Positions 16,807 through 24,797 of a stretch of DNA of 64,000 nt are shown in pieces. A program made the translations under genes and the position numbers. Under the pieces are notes generated by a model. It made no database searches, was not told the DNA's origin, and saw only the letters and a list, made by a program, of their open reading frames with translations. Each line of letters starts with the position of its first letter. Positions within the stretch are counted from its first letter, which is position 1. The DNA comes from an uncultured Lentisphaeria bacterium (lineage in GTDB: Bacteria; Verrucomicrobiota; Lentisphaeria; Victivallales; UBA1829), in contig CAJKAR010000015.1 of the NCBI GenBank assembly GCA_905197955.1, positions 1 to 64,000 of the forward strand, given 5' to 3'.

Positions 16807-18684
16807 TTACTTCATCGCCATTTCGAACGCCAGCAGGGTGTAGAGCTTTTTACTGTGGTCCGCATGACCGGAACAGTGCTCCCGGATCCAGCGTTCCACC
16901 AGTTCGCGACGGAAAAGTCCGAATTCGTTCACCCCTTTTCCTTCCAGCAGATACGAATACAGAGAATCTTTCCAAGCGTTCCGGAACCAGGAGGCAAGCG
17001 GAATCCCGAATCCGCGCTTGCGCATGGAATCCAGTCCTTCAGGATAACAGCCGCGGAAGGCATCGGCAAGAATCCGTTTGCGACGCATTCCCTGCATTTT
17101 ATATGAGTCCGGAAGAGACATTGCAAATTCCACGATGCTCCGATCCAGGAACGGAGCGCGAACCTCCAGAGAGACCGCCATGGAAGCCCGGTCCGTTTTG
17201 ACCAGAATGTCATCCGGCAGATAGTTCCGGAAATCGAACAGTTCCGCCGCCGGAACCGACGAGTACGAATCAAAAAATGCTTTCATCGGATCGGGCTCTC
17301 CGGCAAAATCGAACAGACAGAGCTCCCGTTTCTCCTCCGCAGTGAATGGCGCCAGAATCGAGGAATAGCGCTCGGAAGCGGAACGGGAGGCCGCGATCAG
17401 GAAACGTTTCAGTCTTGCCGGAGCCGTCCGGTCGCCTCCAGCGGAGGGAATGAGCCGCGCAGCAAAACCGAAGATCCGGCGGCGACGGGATTCCGACAGA
17501 AAATCATCCAGATGTCCGAGCGCCCGCATTGCAAGATAGCGCTCATATCCGCCGAAAAGTTCATCCGCGCCATCCCCGCTCAGAGCGACCGTCACCTGCT
17601 CCCGCGCAAAGCGGCAGAGCAGATAAGTCGGCAGAATCGAAGAATCCGCATACGGCTCCCCGCAGTGAGATAGAAGCTTCTCCAGTACGCTGAACTCATC
17701 CGGCCGCACGATTTTCTGATAAAATTCCACCTTTCTGCCTGCAAGAGCACGCAGACACTCATAATTTTCCTTTGCCTGCGCACTCTCGTCGTAAGCGGGG
17801 TCCTCGAATCCGATGGAAAAACATTTCAGCGGAGACGGAGAGGGCACCACCGATGCCGCATACGCAATGATCGTGGAATCCAGTCCCCCCGATAAAAACA
17901 CTCCAAGCGGTACATCCGCAATCAAATGCGACCGGACCGATTCCGTTACAAGATCATACAGATGGTCCACCGCCGTTTCATAATCCATCGGCGCACAGTT
18001 CCGTATACGACGGCCGCACTGCCAGTACTCCCAGCTCACCGGTACACGTTCCGCGCCGAGAACCAGCAGAGTTCCCGGCAGAAGTTTCCGCACATTCCGA
18101 TACACGGTCGATCCGCACGGATAGTACATGCTTGTCAGATAGGCTCCGAGAGCCTCCCGGTCAAGCTCCAGCTCCAAGTCGGGAATCTGTTTCAGAGCGT
18201 TCATTTCGCTGGCAAAGGCAAAGATCCGGTTGTCTGAATAATAAAACAGAGGCTTCTGTCCGGCGCGGTCCCGTGCAAGGAGCAGTTTGTTTTTCCGCAG
18301 ATCCAGAATGGCTAGTGCAAACATGCCCTCCAGATGTTCCGGAAAGGAATCGCCATATTCCTCATACGCATGCAGGACACACTCCGAATCGGAATGGGTC
18401 CGGAAACGGTGTCCCTTCAGCATCAGAGAACGGGTCAGGTCGCGATAGTTGTAGATCTCCCCGTTCACCACAATCAAAATGGAGTTGTCCTCATTGGCGA
18501 TCGGCTGGGCGCCGCCCTCCAGATCAATGATCGAAAGACGGCGATGGACCAGCGCCAAAGGTCCCTGAACAAAAAAACCTTCGCCATCGGGCCCGCGCTC
18601 CCGCATGGCATCTGACATCCGGTGAAGGATCTCCTCCTCCACCGCCAGACCGTCTTTTCGAATGATTCCGGCGATTCCGCACAT
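16807..18684 (-). CDS. asnB: asparagine synthase (glutamine-hydrolysing)
   Basis: About 625 residues. The start is placed at ATG 18684 so that the protein begins Met-Cys-Gly-Ile-Ala-Gly. Cys2 is the N-terminal nucleophile of the glutaminase domain and must be exposed after Met removal; the GTG three codons upstream would bury it. The glutaminase part shows RGPDGEG and NGEIYNYRDL. The C-terminal synthetase domain has the ATP pyrophosphatase loop LSGGLDST. It converts aspartate and glutamine to asparagine in the cytoplasm, although related enzymes amidate other carboxylates in surface polysaccharide pathways. It is the last gene of a leftward operon and its start lies almost on the stop of the GSCFA gene. 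Confidence 0.92.
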   Translation of the reverse strand: MCGIAGIIRKDGLAVEEEILHRMSDAMRERGPDGEGFFVQGPLALVHRRLSIIDLEGGAQPIANEDNSILIVVNGEIYNYRDLTRSLMLKGHRFRTHSDSECVLHAYEEYGDSFPEHLEGMFALAILDLRKNKLLLARDRAGQKPLFYYSDNRIFAFASEMNALKQIPDLELELDREALGAYLTSMYYPCGSTVYRNVRKLLPGTLLVLGAERVPVSWEYWQCGRRIRNCAPMDYETAVDHLYDLVTESVRSHLIADVPLGVFLSGGLDSTIIAYAASVVPSPSPLKCFSIGFEDPAYDESAQAKENYECLRALAGRKVEFYQKIVRPDEFSVLEKLLSHCGEPYADSSILPTYLLCRFAREQVTVALSGDGADELFGGYERYLAMRALGHLDDFLSESRRRRIFGFAARLIPSAGGDRTAPARLKRFLIAASRSASERYSSILAPFTAEEKRELCLFDFAGEPDPMKAFFDSYSSVPAAELFDFRNYLPDDILVKTDRASMAVSLEVRAPFLDRSIVEFAMSLPDSYKMQGMRRKRILADAFRGCYPEGLDSMRKRGFGIPLASWFRNAWKDSLYSYLLEGKGVNEFGLFRRELVERWIREHCSGHADHSKKLYTLLAFEMAMK

Positions 18685-18689
18685 TTCTC

Positions 18690-19571
18690 TCACCCCTTCC
18701 AGAGTTCCACATGACGGGAACGGCGCAGTTTCCGTTCCGCCTCATCCAGCATCCGCAGAACCCGCTCGCCGAAACAGGCGGCGGCAAACGTTCTTGTTAC
18801 GATATTGACAGCCGTTTCGTTCGGATGGCACATGTCCTCTTTAAAAAAACGATAGTCCCGCAGCTCATCCATCACAATTTCGTATGCGGGGAAATAGAAC
18901 GTTTCCGGCAGGCGGTCCACACACTCATGAATCGCCGCCAGGAGCAGTGCCTTGGACCGCGCATTCGTCACCAGATCCCCCGGATTATGACGCACCGGCG
19001 AAAGCGTAAACACGATCCGGCAGAGGGAATTCAAACGGCGCACCGCCTCAACCGTTCCCTCCAGCGCTTCCACACACTCCCCGTAACTCAGCAGACGGCG
19101 ACGAAACATCGTTCCCGGCAGTTTATGACAGTTCGCCACAACCTGTCCGTTCTCCACCCGCTCGAATAGCGATGCCGATGCCGGTGTCAGAATCACCAGA
19201 TCCGCTTTTCTCAGCAGATCCGCAAAACGGCATCTCTCCGTTTCCGCCGCGGAAAGCGCCTCCTCCAGAGACGGACGGGAAAAACTCCCGTGATGGTGCC
19301 ACCCATGCCAGAAGCCGTTCGCTTCCACAAAATCATCCGCCCGATAAGCACAGTTCTCCGCGATCCGCCGGAACGATTCGCACAGAGAAACCGGATTGTA
19401 CAGAATGCCGTTCGGATTCTGTTCGCAATCCACTCCGGCGGCGGCAAGAAGATCCGCCATGCTGCCGGCAAAACAGGAGCCGGCGGAAACGACATGCGCC
19501 TCTTCCGGATTCAGACGGAACGGAAGATCAAAATTCACTTTTGTCCTCGGCGGGTCCAGAACGGTCTGCAT
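18690..19571 (-). CDS. GSCFA domain-containing protein
   Basis: A 293-residue protein with the name-giving motif GSCFAG at residues 31-36 and the downstream block SPVRH. These are the blocks of the GSCFA family, an SGNH-hydrolase-like group with uncharacterised substrates. The motif suggests Ser32 as nucleophile and a C-terminal DMCHPNE as the Asp-x-x-His box. There is no signal peptide. It overlaps recD2 by one base (TGATG) and abuts asnB, so the three are translationally coupled. A role in acyl or acetyl transfer on a surface glycan, together with the amidotransferase, is speculative. Confidence 0.82.
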   Translation of the reverse strand: MQTVLDPPRTKVNFDLPFRLNPEEAHVVSAGSCFAGSMADLLAAAGVDCEQNPNGILYNPVSLCESFRRIAENCAYRADDFVEANGFWHGWHHHGSFSRPSLEEALSAAETERCRFADLLRKADLVILTPASASLFERVENGQVVANCHKLPGTMFRRRLLSYGECVEALEGTVEAVRRLNSLCRIVFTLSPVRHNPGDLVTNARSKALLLAAIHECVDRLPETFYFPAYEIVMDELRDYRFFKEDMCHPNETAVNIVTRTFAAACFGERVLRMLDEAERKLRRSRHVELWKG

Positions 19572-21805
19572 CAGCGGAAGCCCTCCGCGTGAAAAGAATC
19601 CGCAAGACGTTCCCGCAGAAGAGAATACCGCGGATCCAGAACCGCATTGCGCACCGCCATCGACACGGCTTTTTCCGAGGCAACCAGAATCATCAGCCGT
19701 TTCGCCCGCGTCATGCCGGTATAGAGCAGATTCCGCTGAAGCATCACATAATGCTGCGTCAGAAGCGGAATCACGACCGCGGGAAATTCGCTGCCCTGCG
19801 ATTTATGAATCGTCACCGCATAGGAAAGCGTCAGCTGATCGGCTTCCAGGAACTCATATTTCACTTTTTCCGTATCGTAGCGGACGGTAAACGTGCGTTC
19901 TTCGAAGTCGATGGAGGCGATCCGCCCCATGTCCCCGTTGAAGACTCCCTTGTCGTAATTATTCGCCACCTGCATCACCTTGTCCCCGAGCTTGAAAATG
20001 CGATCGCCGTGTTTGAACTGCATCTTCGCATCCCGGTTCAGAAGCTCCTGAAGCCGCTCATTCAGCGCGATGGTCCCGCAGCATCCCTTGTTCATCGGGG
20101 AAAGCACCTGGATATCGTTCACCGGATCGAGTCCGAACCGGGCGGGAATGCGCTCGCAGACCATCCGTTCGATGATAGAGGCGGCATCTTCGGGATCATC
20201 CTTTTCGATCCAGTAGAAATCGGTAACGGGCGCACTGCGGCGGTTCCGGACAGGCGGCGGCATTCTGCCGTTGTTCACCTCGTGCGCCGCCAGAATGATT
20301 CCGCTGCCGGCTCCCTGACGGAAAATCTTTGTCAGACGCGTCACGGGAATGAATCCGGAAGCGATGATGTCGTTCAGCACGTTGCCGGGGCCGACCGACG
20401 GAAGCTGATCGGAATCCCCCACCAGCACCACGGTTGTCCCGGGAGCAATCGCACGGAAGAGCGCCGTGGCCAGCAGCAGATCCAGCATGGAGGTCTCATC
20501 GACAATCAGCAGATCCAGCTGCAGCGGCGAGGATCGCCCGTGCACAAAACCATGTTTGACCGGATCCCATTTCAGAAGACGGTGAATCGTGCTTGCGGGA
20601 ACGCCGGTTGTTTCGGACATGCGTTTGGCGGCACGCCCCGTCGGAGCCGCCAGCGCAAAGGTGAGCTCCGCCAGTTTCGCACGGCGGACGATCTCTCCAA
20701 CCACCGTCGTCTTTCCCACACCGGGACCTCCGGTAATGACCGAAACCGCACTTTCCCCCGCCATCTTCACGGCGGAGAGCTGCTCCTCACTGAAGACCGC
20801 ATCCGGAAGCACCGGAAAACGAAGCAGAGCACGGCCCGAATGACGCTCCACAGAGGCAAGATGCGCCAGTTTCGAAGGGAACTCCTCTTCACAGCGGAGC
20901 AATCCGGGCTCATAAACCATCCAACTTCCGTCCGGAGTCTTGCGAACCGCCACCAGAAGCAGTCCCATGGCGCTCGACAGCGCACGCTCGGCGCTTTCGG
21001 CATCAATTTCCAGAATCTCCGCACACTTCGTCAGGAAAAAATCGCGCGGGACACAGACATGCCCCATCTGCCGCAGCTGCGACAGCGTATACGTCACTCC
21101 GGAAACCAGCCGCTTCGGATCATTCTTCTGAATCCCCGTGTTGGCGGCGATCCGGTCCGCCAGCGTGAATCCGATTCCCGGAATATCCGTGGCAAGAGAA
21201 TAGGGATTTTCACGGATCTTCTCCGCTGCGGCGTCTCCATATTTCTCATAAATGCGGATGAAGTACGCAGGACTGACTCCGATGCTCTGCAAATGCATCT
21301 GAAGATTGCGCCGGGCGGCGCTCTCCTTCCAGATCGCGCGGATGGCTTCGATTCTCTTTTTCCCGATCCCCTCGACTTCGCGCAGACGCATCGGAGCATG
21401 TTCGATCACATCCAGAGTCTCGGCGCCGAAGCGGTCCACGATCGCCTCGGCCTTCTTTCTGCCGAGCCCCTTGACAATTCCGGAAGAGAGATATTTTATA
21501 ATCCCTTCGGAAGTCACAGGCAAGGTGTAATTATAGGAAAGTACGCGGAACTGGCGTCCGTAATCCTTGTGGACCTCCCATCGGCCCGTCGCCTCAATCC
21601 CCTGCCCCGCGGAGACACCGGGAAGAGATCCCACGACCGTATGGCAGGAGCCGGAACCATCCCGGACCAGAAGAACCGTATAGGAGTTGTCATCGTTTTC
21701 ATAGATGACCTTCTCGATCTCTCCCCGGAGAGTCTGTTCGGTCATGCCGTCGGACGCGGAATCCGCAAGCTCGAACGGCGGATCGGAAACAGGAAGGTCA
21801 TCCAT
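19571..21805 (-). CDS. recD2: RecD2-type ATP-dependent 5'-3' DNA helicase
   Basis: A 744-residue superfamily 1B helicase, the usual RecD2 length. The N-terminal part (to about 330) contains the OB-like and helix-hairpin-helix region (GLGRKKAEAI, VEGIGKKRIEAI). The helicase core shows Walker A GGPGVGKTT near 365, motif II VDETSMLD, and the C-terminal motif VTIHKSQGSEF. Without RecBC partners nearby it is the stand-alone type, acting in DNA repair or replication restart. The start is ATG 21805 with GGAAAGAG about ten bases upstream, 23 bases after purH-C. It overlaps the GSCFA gene by one base. Confidence 0.94.
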   Translation of the reverse strand: MDDLPVSDPPFELADSASDGMTEQTLRGEIEKVIYENDDNSYTVLLVRDGSGSCHTVVGSLPGVSAGQGIEATGRWEVHKDYGRQFRVLSYNYTLPVTSEGIIKYLSSGIVKGLGRKKAEAIVDRFGAETLDVIEHAPMRLREVEGIGKKRIEAIRAIWKESAARRNLQMHLQSIGVSPAYFIRIYEKYGDAAAEKIRENPYSLATDIPGIGFTLADRIAANTGIQKNDPKRLVSGVTYTLSQLRQMGHVCVPRDFFLTKCAEILEIDAESAERALSSAMGLLLVAVRKTPDGSWMVYEPGLLRCEEEFPSKLAHLASVERHSGRALLRFPVLPDAVFSEEQLSAVKMAGESAVSVITGGPGVGKTTVVGEIVRRAKLAELTFALAAPTGRAAKRMSETTGVPASTIHRLLKWDPVKHGFVHGRSSPLQLDLLIVDETSMLDLLLATALFRAIAPGTTVVLVGDSDQLPSVGPGNVLNDIIASGFIPVTRLTKIFRQGAGSGIILAAHEVNNGRMPPPVRNRRSAPVTDFYWIEKDDPEDAASIIERMVCERIPARFGLDPVNDIQVLSPMNKGCCGTIALNERLQELLNRDAKMQFKHGDRIFKLGDKVMQVANNYDKGVFNGDMGRIASIDFEERTFTVRYDTEKVKYEFLEADQLTLSYAVTIHKSQGSEFPAVVIPLLTQHYVMLQRNLLYTGMTRAKRLMILVASEKAVSMAVRNAVLDPRYSLLRERLADSFHAEGFR

Positions 21806-21828
21806 GACGGTTCGCTCTTTCCGGAAAA

Positions 21829-22950
21829 TCAGTGGTGCGAGAAGATGCGTTCCGGTGCGTGACGGAGAGCCACTCCCAGCTCGTTCGCACGCTTGATGAC
21901 ATCGGCATCCTTCAGCGATCCGGAGGGTGCGACCATCGCTTTGATTCCTGCTGCGGCGGCAACTTCAAGACCGTCGGCGAAGGGGAAGAATCCATCGCTG
22001 GACATCACCGCGCCTTCCAGCGTGGCAGAGCCGGTGTATTTCTGTTTGAACTTCTCGATCGCCTGCTCCACCGCACCGACACGATCCTGTTCGCCGGTTC
22101 CGACCGCCAGAGTCTGCCCGTCCTTGACAATGACCACACCGTTGGAACGGACGGAAATGTTGATGTACCATGCAGCAAGAAGATCGCATTTCTGCGCTTC
22201 GGTCGGTTCGGTCGTGGAGACCTGGATTCCGGCGGTTTTGCTTTCCCCGGACGCCGGCGGAAGATCCTTCCATCCTTTTACAAAGGTGAGAAGCGGAGCG
22301 GCGACCACAAGGGAGCCGTCGCCAAGAACCTTGATCGTGTTGTGCGTTCCTTCCGGATCGTCGCCGACATAGCGCGGCAGCGTGCTGAGCGGTCCGCACT
22401 GAAGAATCCGGATCTGCTTGTTCAGCTTATAGTGTTCCGAATCGTTGAAAATGGCAAGCGCTTCCGCAGAGAAAGCCGGAGCAACAACGCATTCCACAAA
22501 AGTGGACATGATTTTCGCGGCGGTTTCCGCATCGACTTCCACATTGAAGGCGATGACGCTGCCGAATGCGGCGCGGGCATCGCAGTCGCGAGCTTTGAGG
22601 TAGACGTCGCAAAGGCTCTCGCAGCCCATCTGTACGGCGGCGCCGCTGGGGTTGACATGCTTCATGACGGCGCAGGCGGGACGATCAAAATATTTCACAA
22701 TGTTGAGCGCTCCGGAAATATCCTCCAGATTGGTCTGGGAAAGTCCGTTCTTTCCGTTTTTGAGAGTCTTCATATCCATGATGGATCCGGCGAGACCCTC
22801 GGGACGATAGAACGCCGCGGGCTGATGGGGATTGGTGCCGTAGCGCAGATCGTCGGCTTTGACGTAGGTCCGGCCGCCGATTTCGATGGTCTGCGGAAAG
22901 TTTCCGGTGTGCTTGGTAAGGTAGGTGTCTCTCGCCAGTTTCGATGCCAT
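21829..22950 (-). CDS. stand-alone AICAR transformylase (PurH C-terminal domain)
   Basis: A 373-residue protein from ATG 22950, which has AGGAGA 12 bases upstream. It holds the formyltransferase half of PurH: RYGTNPHQ at 36-43 and the catalytic Lys97-His98 in MKHVNPSG. It transfers a formyl group from 10-formyl-tetrahydrofolate to AICAR in purine synthesis. The IMP cyclohydrolase domain that normally precedes it in bifunctional PurH is absent, and no room for it exists upstream, because tmk begins divergently 123 bases away. The next step must be done by a separate enzyme. It is the first gene of the leftward operon with recD2, GSCFA and asnB. Confidence 0.88.
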   Translation of the reverse strand: MASKLARDTYLTKHTGNFPQTIEIGGRTYVKADDLRYGTNPHQPAAFYRPEGLAGSIMDMKTLKNGKNGLSQTNLEDISGALNIVKYFDRPACAVMKHVNPSGAAVQMGCESLCDVYLKARDCDARAAFGSVIAFNVEVDAETAAKIMSTFVECVVAPAFSAEALAIFNDSEHYKLNKQIRILQCGPLSTLPRYVGDDPEGTHNTIKVLGDGSLVVAAPLLTFVKGWKDLPPASGESKTAGIQVSTTEPTEAQKCDLLAAWYINISVRSNGVVIVKDGQTLAVGTGEQDRVGAVEQAIEKFKQKYTGSATLEGAVMSSDGFFPFADGLEVAAAAGIKAMVAPSGSLKDADVIKRANELGVALRHAPERIFSHH

Positions 22951-22978
22951 TTTCTGTTGTTCTCCTGTCTGATATTTC

Positions 22979-22998
22979 CCGGAAATCTTCGTTTCCGG
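22979..22998. promoter_or_regulatory. inverted repeat in the purH-C/tmk divergent region
   Basis: CCGGAAA and TTTCCGG form a perfect 7-bp inverted repeat around six bases. A second short hairpin, CGGATT-TTGC-AATCCG, sits at 23041-23056 near the tmk start. Either could be an operator or an mRNA hairpin. Confidence 0.35.
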
Positions 22999-23073
22999 AT
23001 TGAATTCACGCTTCTCATGCAGTAATTTACCGCTGAAATGCGGATTTTGCAATCCGGGAAACGGGATAAAGTG

Positions 23074-23730
23074 ATGGTCAGAGGCAAGTTTATTACATTT
23101 GAAGGGGGCGAAGGAACCGGGAAATCCACACAGGTGCGGCTTCTCGCGGAAGCCATGGAACGGTCCGGATGGAAAGTGAAGGCGGTCCGGTCGCCCGGCG
23201 GAACAAAAGTCGGAGAGAAGCTCCGCACGATTCTCAAAACACGCGAGGAGACTGAAGACCTCACTCCGGAAACGGAACTTCTGCTCTTCGGGGCCTGTCA
23301 CTCCCAGATGGTCGAAAGCCTGCTGAAACCGGAACTAGCCAAAGGCGTCACGGTTATTTCCGACCGCTTCTTCGACTCGACCATGGTCTATCAGGGATAT
23401 GCCCGCGGACTGGATCTCGATATGCTCGAACGCATCAACGCATTCTCCTGCAGAGGGCTCAAGCCGGATCTGACCATTCTGCTTGATATTGATCCGGAAC
23501 TCGGAATGAAACGCAGTCTGATCCGCGCCGCAGAGGGAGAAGCGCTGGAAAACGACCGGTTCGATTCGGAGACGCTCGCGTTCCATACCGCGGTCCGGAA
23601 CGGTTTTCTGACCATCGCATCAAAAGAGCCGGAACGGTTCCGGATCATTTCCGCTTCCGGAACGATCGAAGAGGTCGCCAACGCTGTAAAGGAATGTGTG
23701 AATCATGAATTTGGACTGGAACTTCTTTGA
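23074..23730 (+). CDS. tmk: thymidylate kinase
   Basis: 218 residues, the usual length. The P-loop is GGEGTGKST, followed by the dTMP-binding region (RSPGGTKVGEKLR) and the DRF motif (SDRFFDSTMVYQG). It phosphorylates dTMP to dTDP in the cytoplasm. ATG 23074 is preferred over an in-frame ATG at 23038 because the protein then starts right before the beta-strand GKFITFEG, as usual. It overlaps holB by 26 bases, the common tmk-holB arrangement. Confidence 0.95.
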   Translation: MVRGKFITFEGGEGTGKSTQVRLLAEAMERSGWKVKAVRSPGGTKVGEKLRTILKTREETEDLTPETELLLFGACHSQMVESLLKPELAKGVTVISDRFFDSTMVYQGYARGLDLDMLERINAFSCRGLKPDLTILLDIDPELGMKRSLIRAAEGEALENDRFDSETLAFHTAVRNGFLTIASKEPERFRIISASGTIEEVANAVKECVNHEFGLELL

Positions 23731-24769
23731 AGAACATTTTCCGCTGGCGGTCTCGTCGCTGAAGAATGCGCGATCGGCCGGCCGGCTGACTCATGCGTTT
23801 CTTCTCTGCTCCTCGAATGCGGAATACCGGACGGCTTTTCCGCCGCTGCTTGCATCGCTTGCCGCCTGCGAGCATCCGAATGAAGATTTCTCGCCCTGCG
23901 GCCGGTGCGCCGTCTGCCGAGAAATGGCCGATGGAACCTTTCCCGATCTGATTACCCTTGCACCCTCCTCCCTCTCCCGGATCATTCCCATCGGGGAAAG
24001 CGAGGACGAGGTCGATTCCATGCGCTGGTTCGAATCGCTCTTCTACCTCAGCAGCATGACCGATTCCGGCTGGAAAATCGGCATCATTCACGAAGCGGAC
24101 CGGATGAACGAAGCCGCTCAGAATGCCTTTCTCAAAACTCTGGAGGAACCGCCTCCGAAGTGCATGTTCATCCTGACGACCTCTCATCCGGCGGAGCTCC
24201 TGCCGACCATCCGTTCGCGCTGTCAGACGATCCAGCTCACCGACAACCGCTGCAAGTATTCGTTTCCGAATTCCGAAACCCTTCTGCCGATTCTGCACAA
24301 GCTGGCATTTGAATCGAAAGGAAGTCTGCTGACAGCGGAGGACTGCGCCGTTGCCCTGATCGAATTCGCCGAATCTCTGGAAGACGCCGCGGAGAAAACC
24401 GTGGAAAAAAAATGGGAGCCCCGTCTGGCGGAATCCGAAAATCTGGAATCCGCCGGAAAAGCGCTCATCGAAAAACGGATCAAGGGGGAACAAAGCTGTG
24501 AATACCGGAGACTCCGCGATCTGTTCCTCAGCATGATCCATGCGTATTTTGCCCAGCTGGCGCTTCTGGTTTCGAACACTCCGGCGGAACTTCTGCCGAA
24601 TCCGGAACTCTTCGAGAAATCCATTCGTCAAAGCGAGGCGGAGGAGTTCGGCGCGGACCGCGCGTTCCGCTGTCTGGCCTACGCCGAGGACCTCCTGCGC
24701 GCCATGCGGACCAATGCAAACGATCAGCTTGCCATCCGCGCCTTCTGTCTGAAAATCGCGTTCAAATAA
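23705..24769 (+). CDS. holB: DNA polymerase III delta' subunit
   Basis: 354 residues. The N-terminal AAA+ domain starts with LTHAFLL and carries a four-cysteine zinc module (CEHPNEDFSPCGRCAVC). The ADRMNEAAQNAFLKTLEEPP block and the SRC sensor motif (TIRSRCQ) are characteristic. It is part of the clamp loader that puts the sliding clamp on DNA. A classic Walker A is not apparent, as usual for delta'. It starts inside the 3' end of tmk and ends at a bidirectional terminator. Confidence 0.93.
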   Translation: MNLDWNFFEEHFPLAVSSLKNARSAGRLTHAFLLCSSNAEYRTAFPPLLASLAACEHPNEDFSPCGRCAVCREMADGTFPDLITLAPSSLSRIIPIGESEDEVDSMRWFESLFYLSSMTDSGWKIGIIHEADRMNEAAQNAFLKTLEEPPPKCMFILTTSHPAELLPTIRSRCQTIQLTDNRCKYSFPNSETLLPILHKLAFESKGSLLTAEDCAVALIEFAESLEDAAEKTVEKKWEPRLAESENLESAGKALIEKRIKGEQSCEYRRLRDLFLSMIHAYFAQLALLVSNTPAELLPNPELFEKSIRQSEAEEFGADRAFRCLAYAEDLLRAMRTNANDQLAIRAFCLKIAFK

Positions 24770-24797
24770 CCGGTTCGGAAGATCACTTCCGAACCGG
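24770..24797. terminator. bidirectional terminator between holB and the hydrolase gene
   Basis: A perfect 12-bp stem, CCGGTTCGGAAG against CTTCCGAACCGG, closes an ATCA loop. It begins at the base after the holB stop. The leftward hydrolase gene ends inside it: its stop codon is in the loop and its last four codons form one arm. Confidence 0.8.

Noticed and set aside
19172..21862. A long open frame on the plus strand opposite recD2 and the GSCFA gene
   Set aside because: It mirrors clear genes on the other strand; its translation is rich in Arg, His and Pro without any domain, as expected for an antisense shadow.
22951..23301. An N-terminal extension of the AICAR transformylase gene that could hold the missing PurH domain
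   Set aside because: It runs through the divergent promoter region and the first part of tmk, and its translation has no cyclohydrolase motifs.
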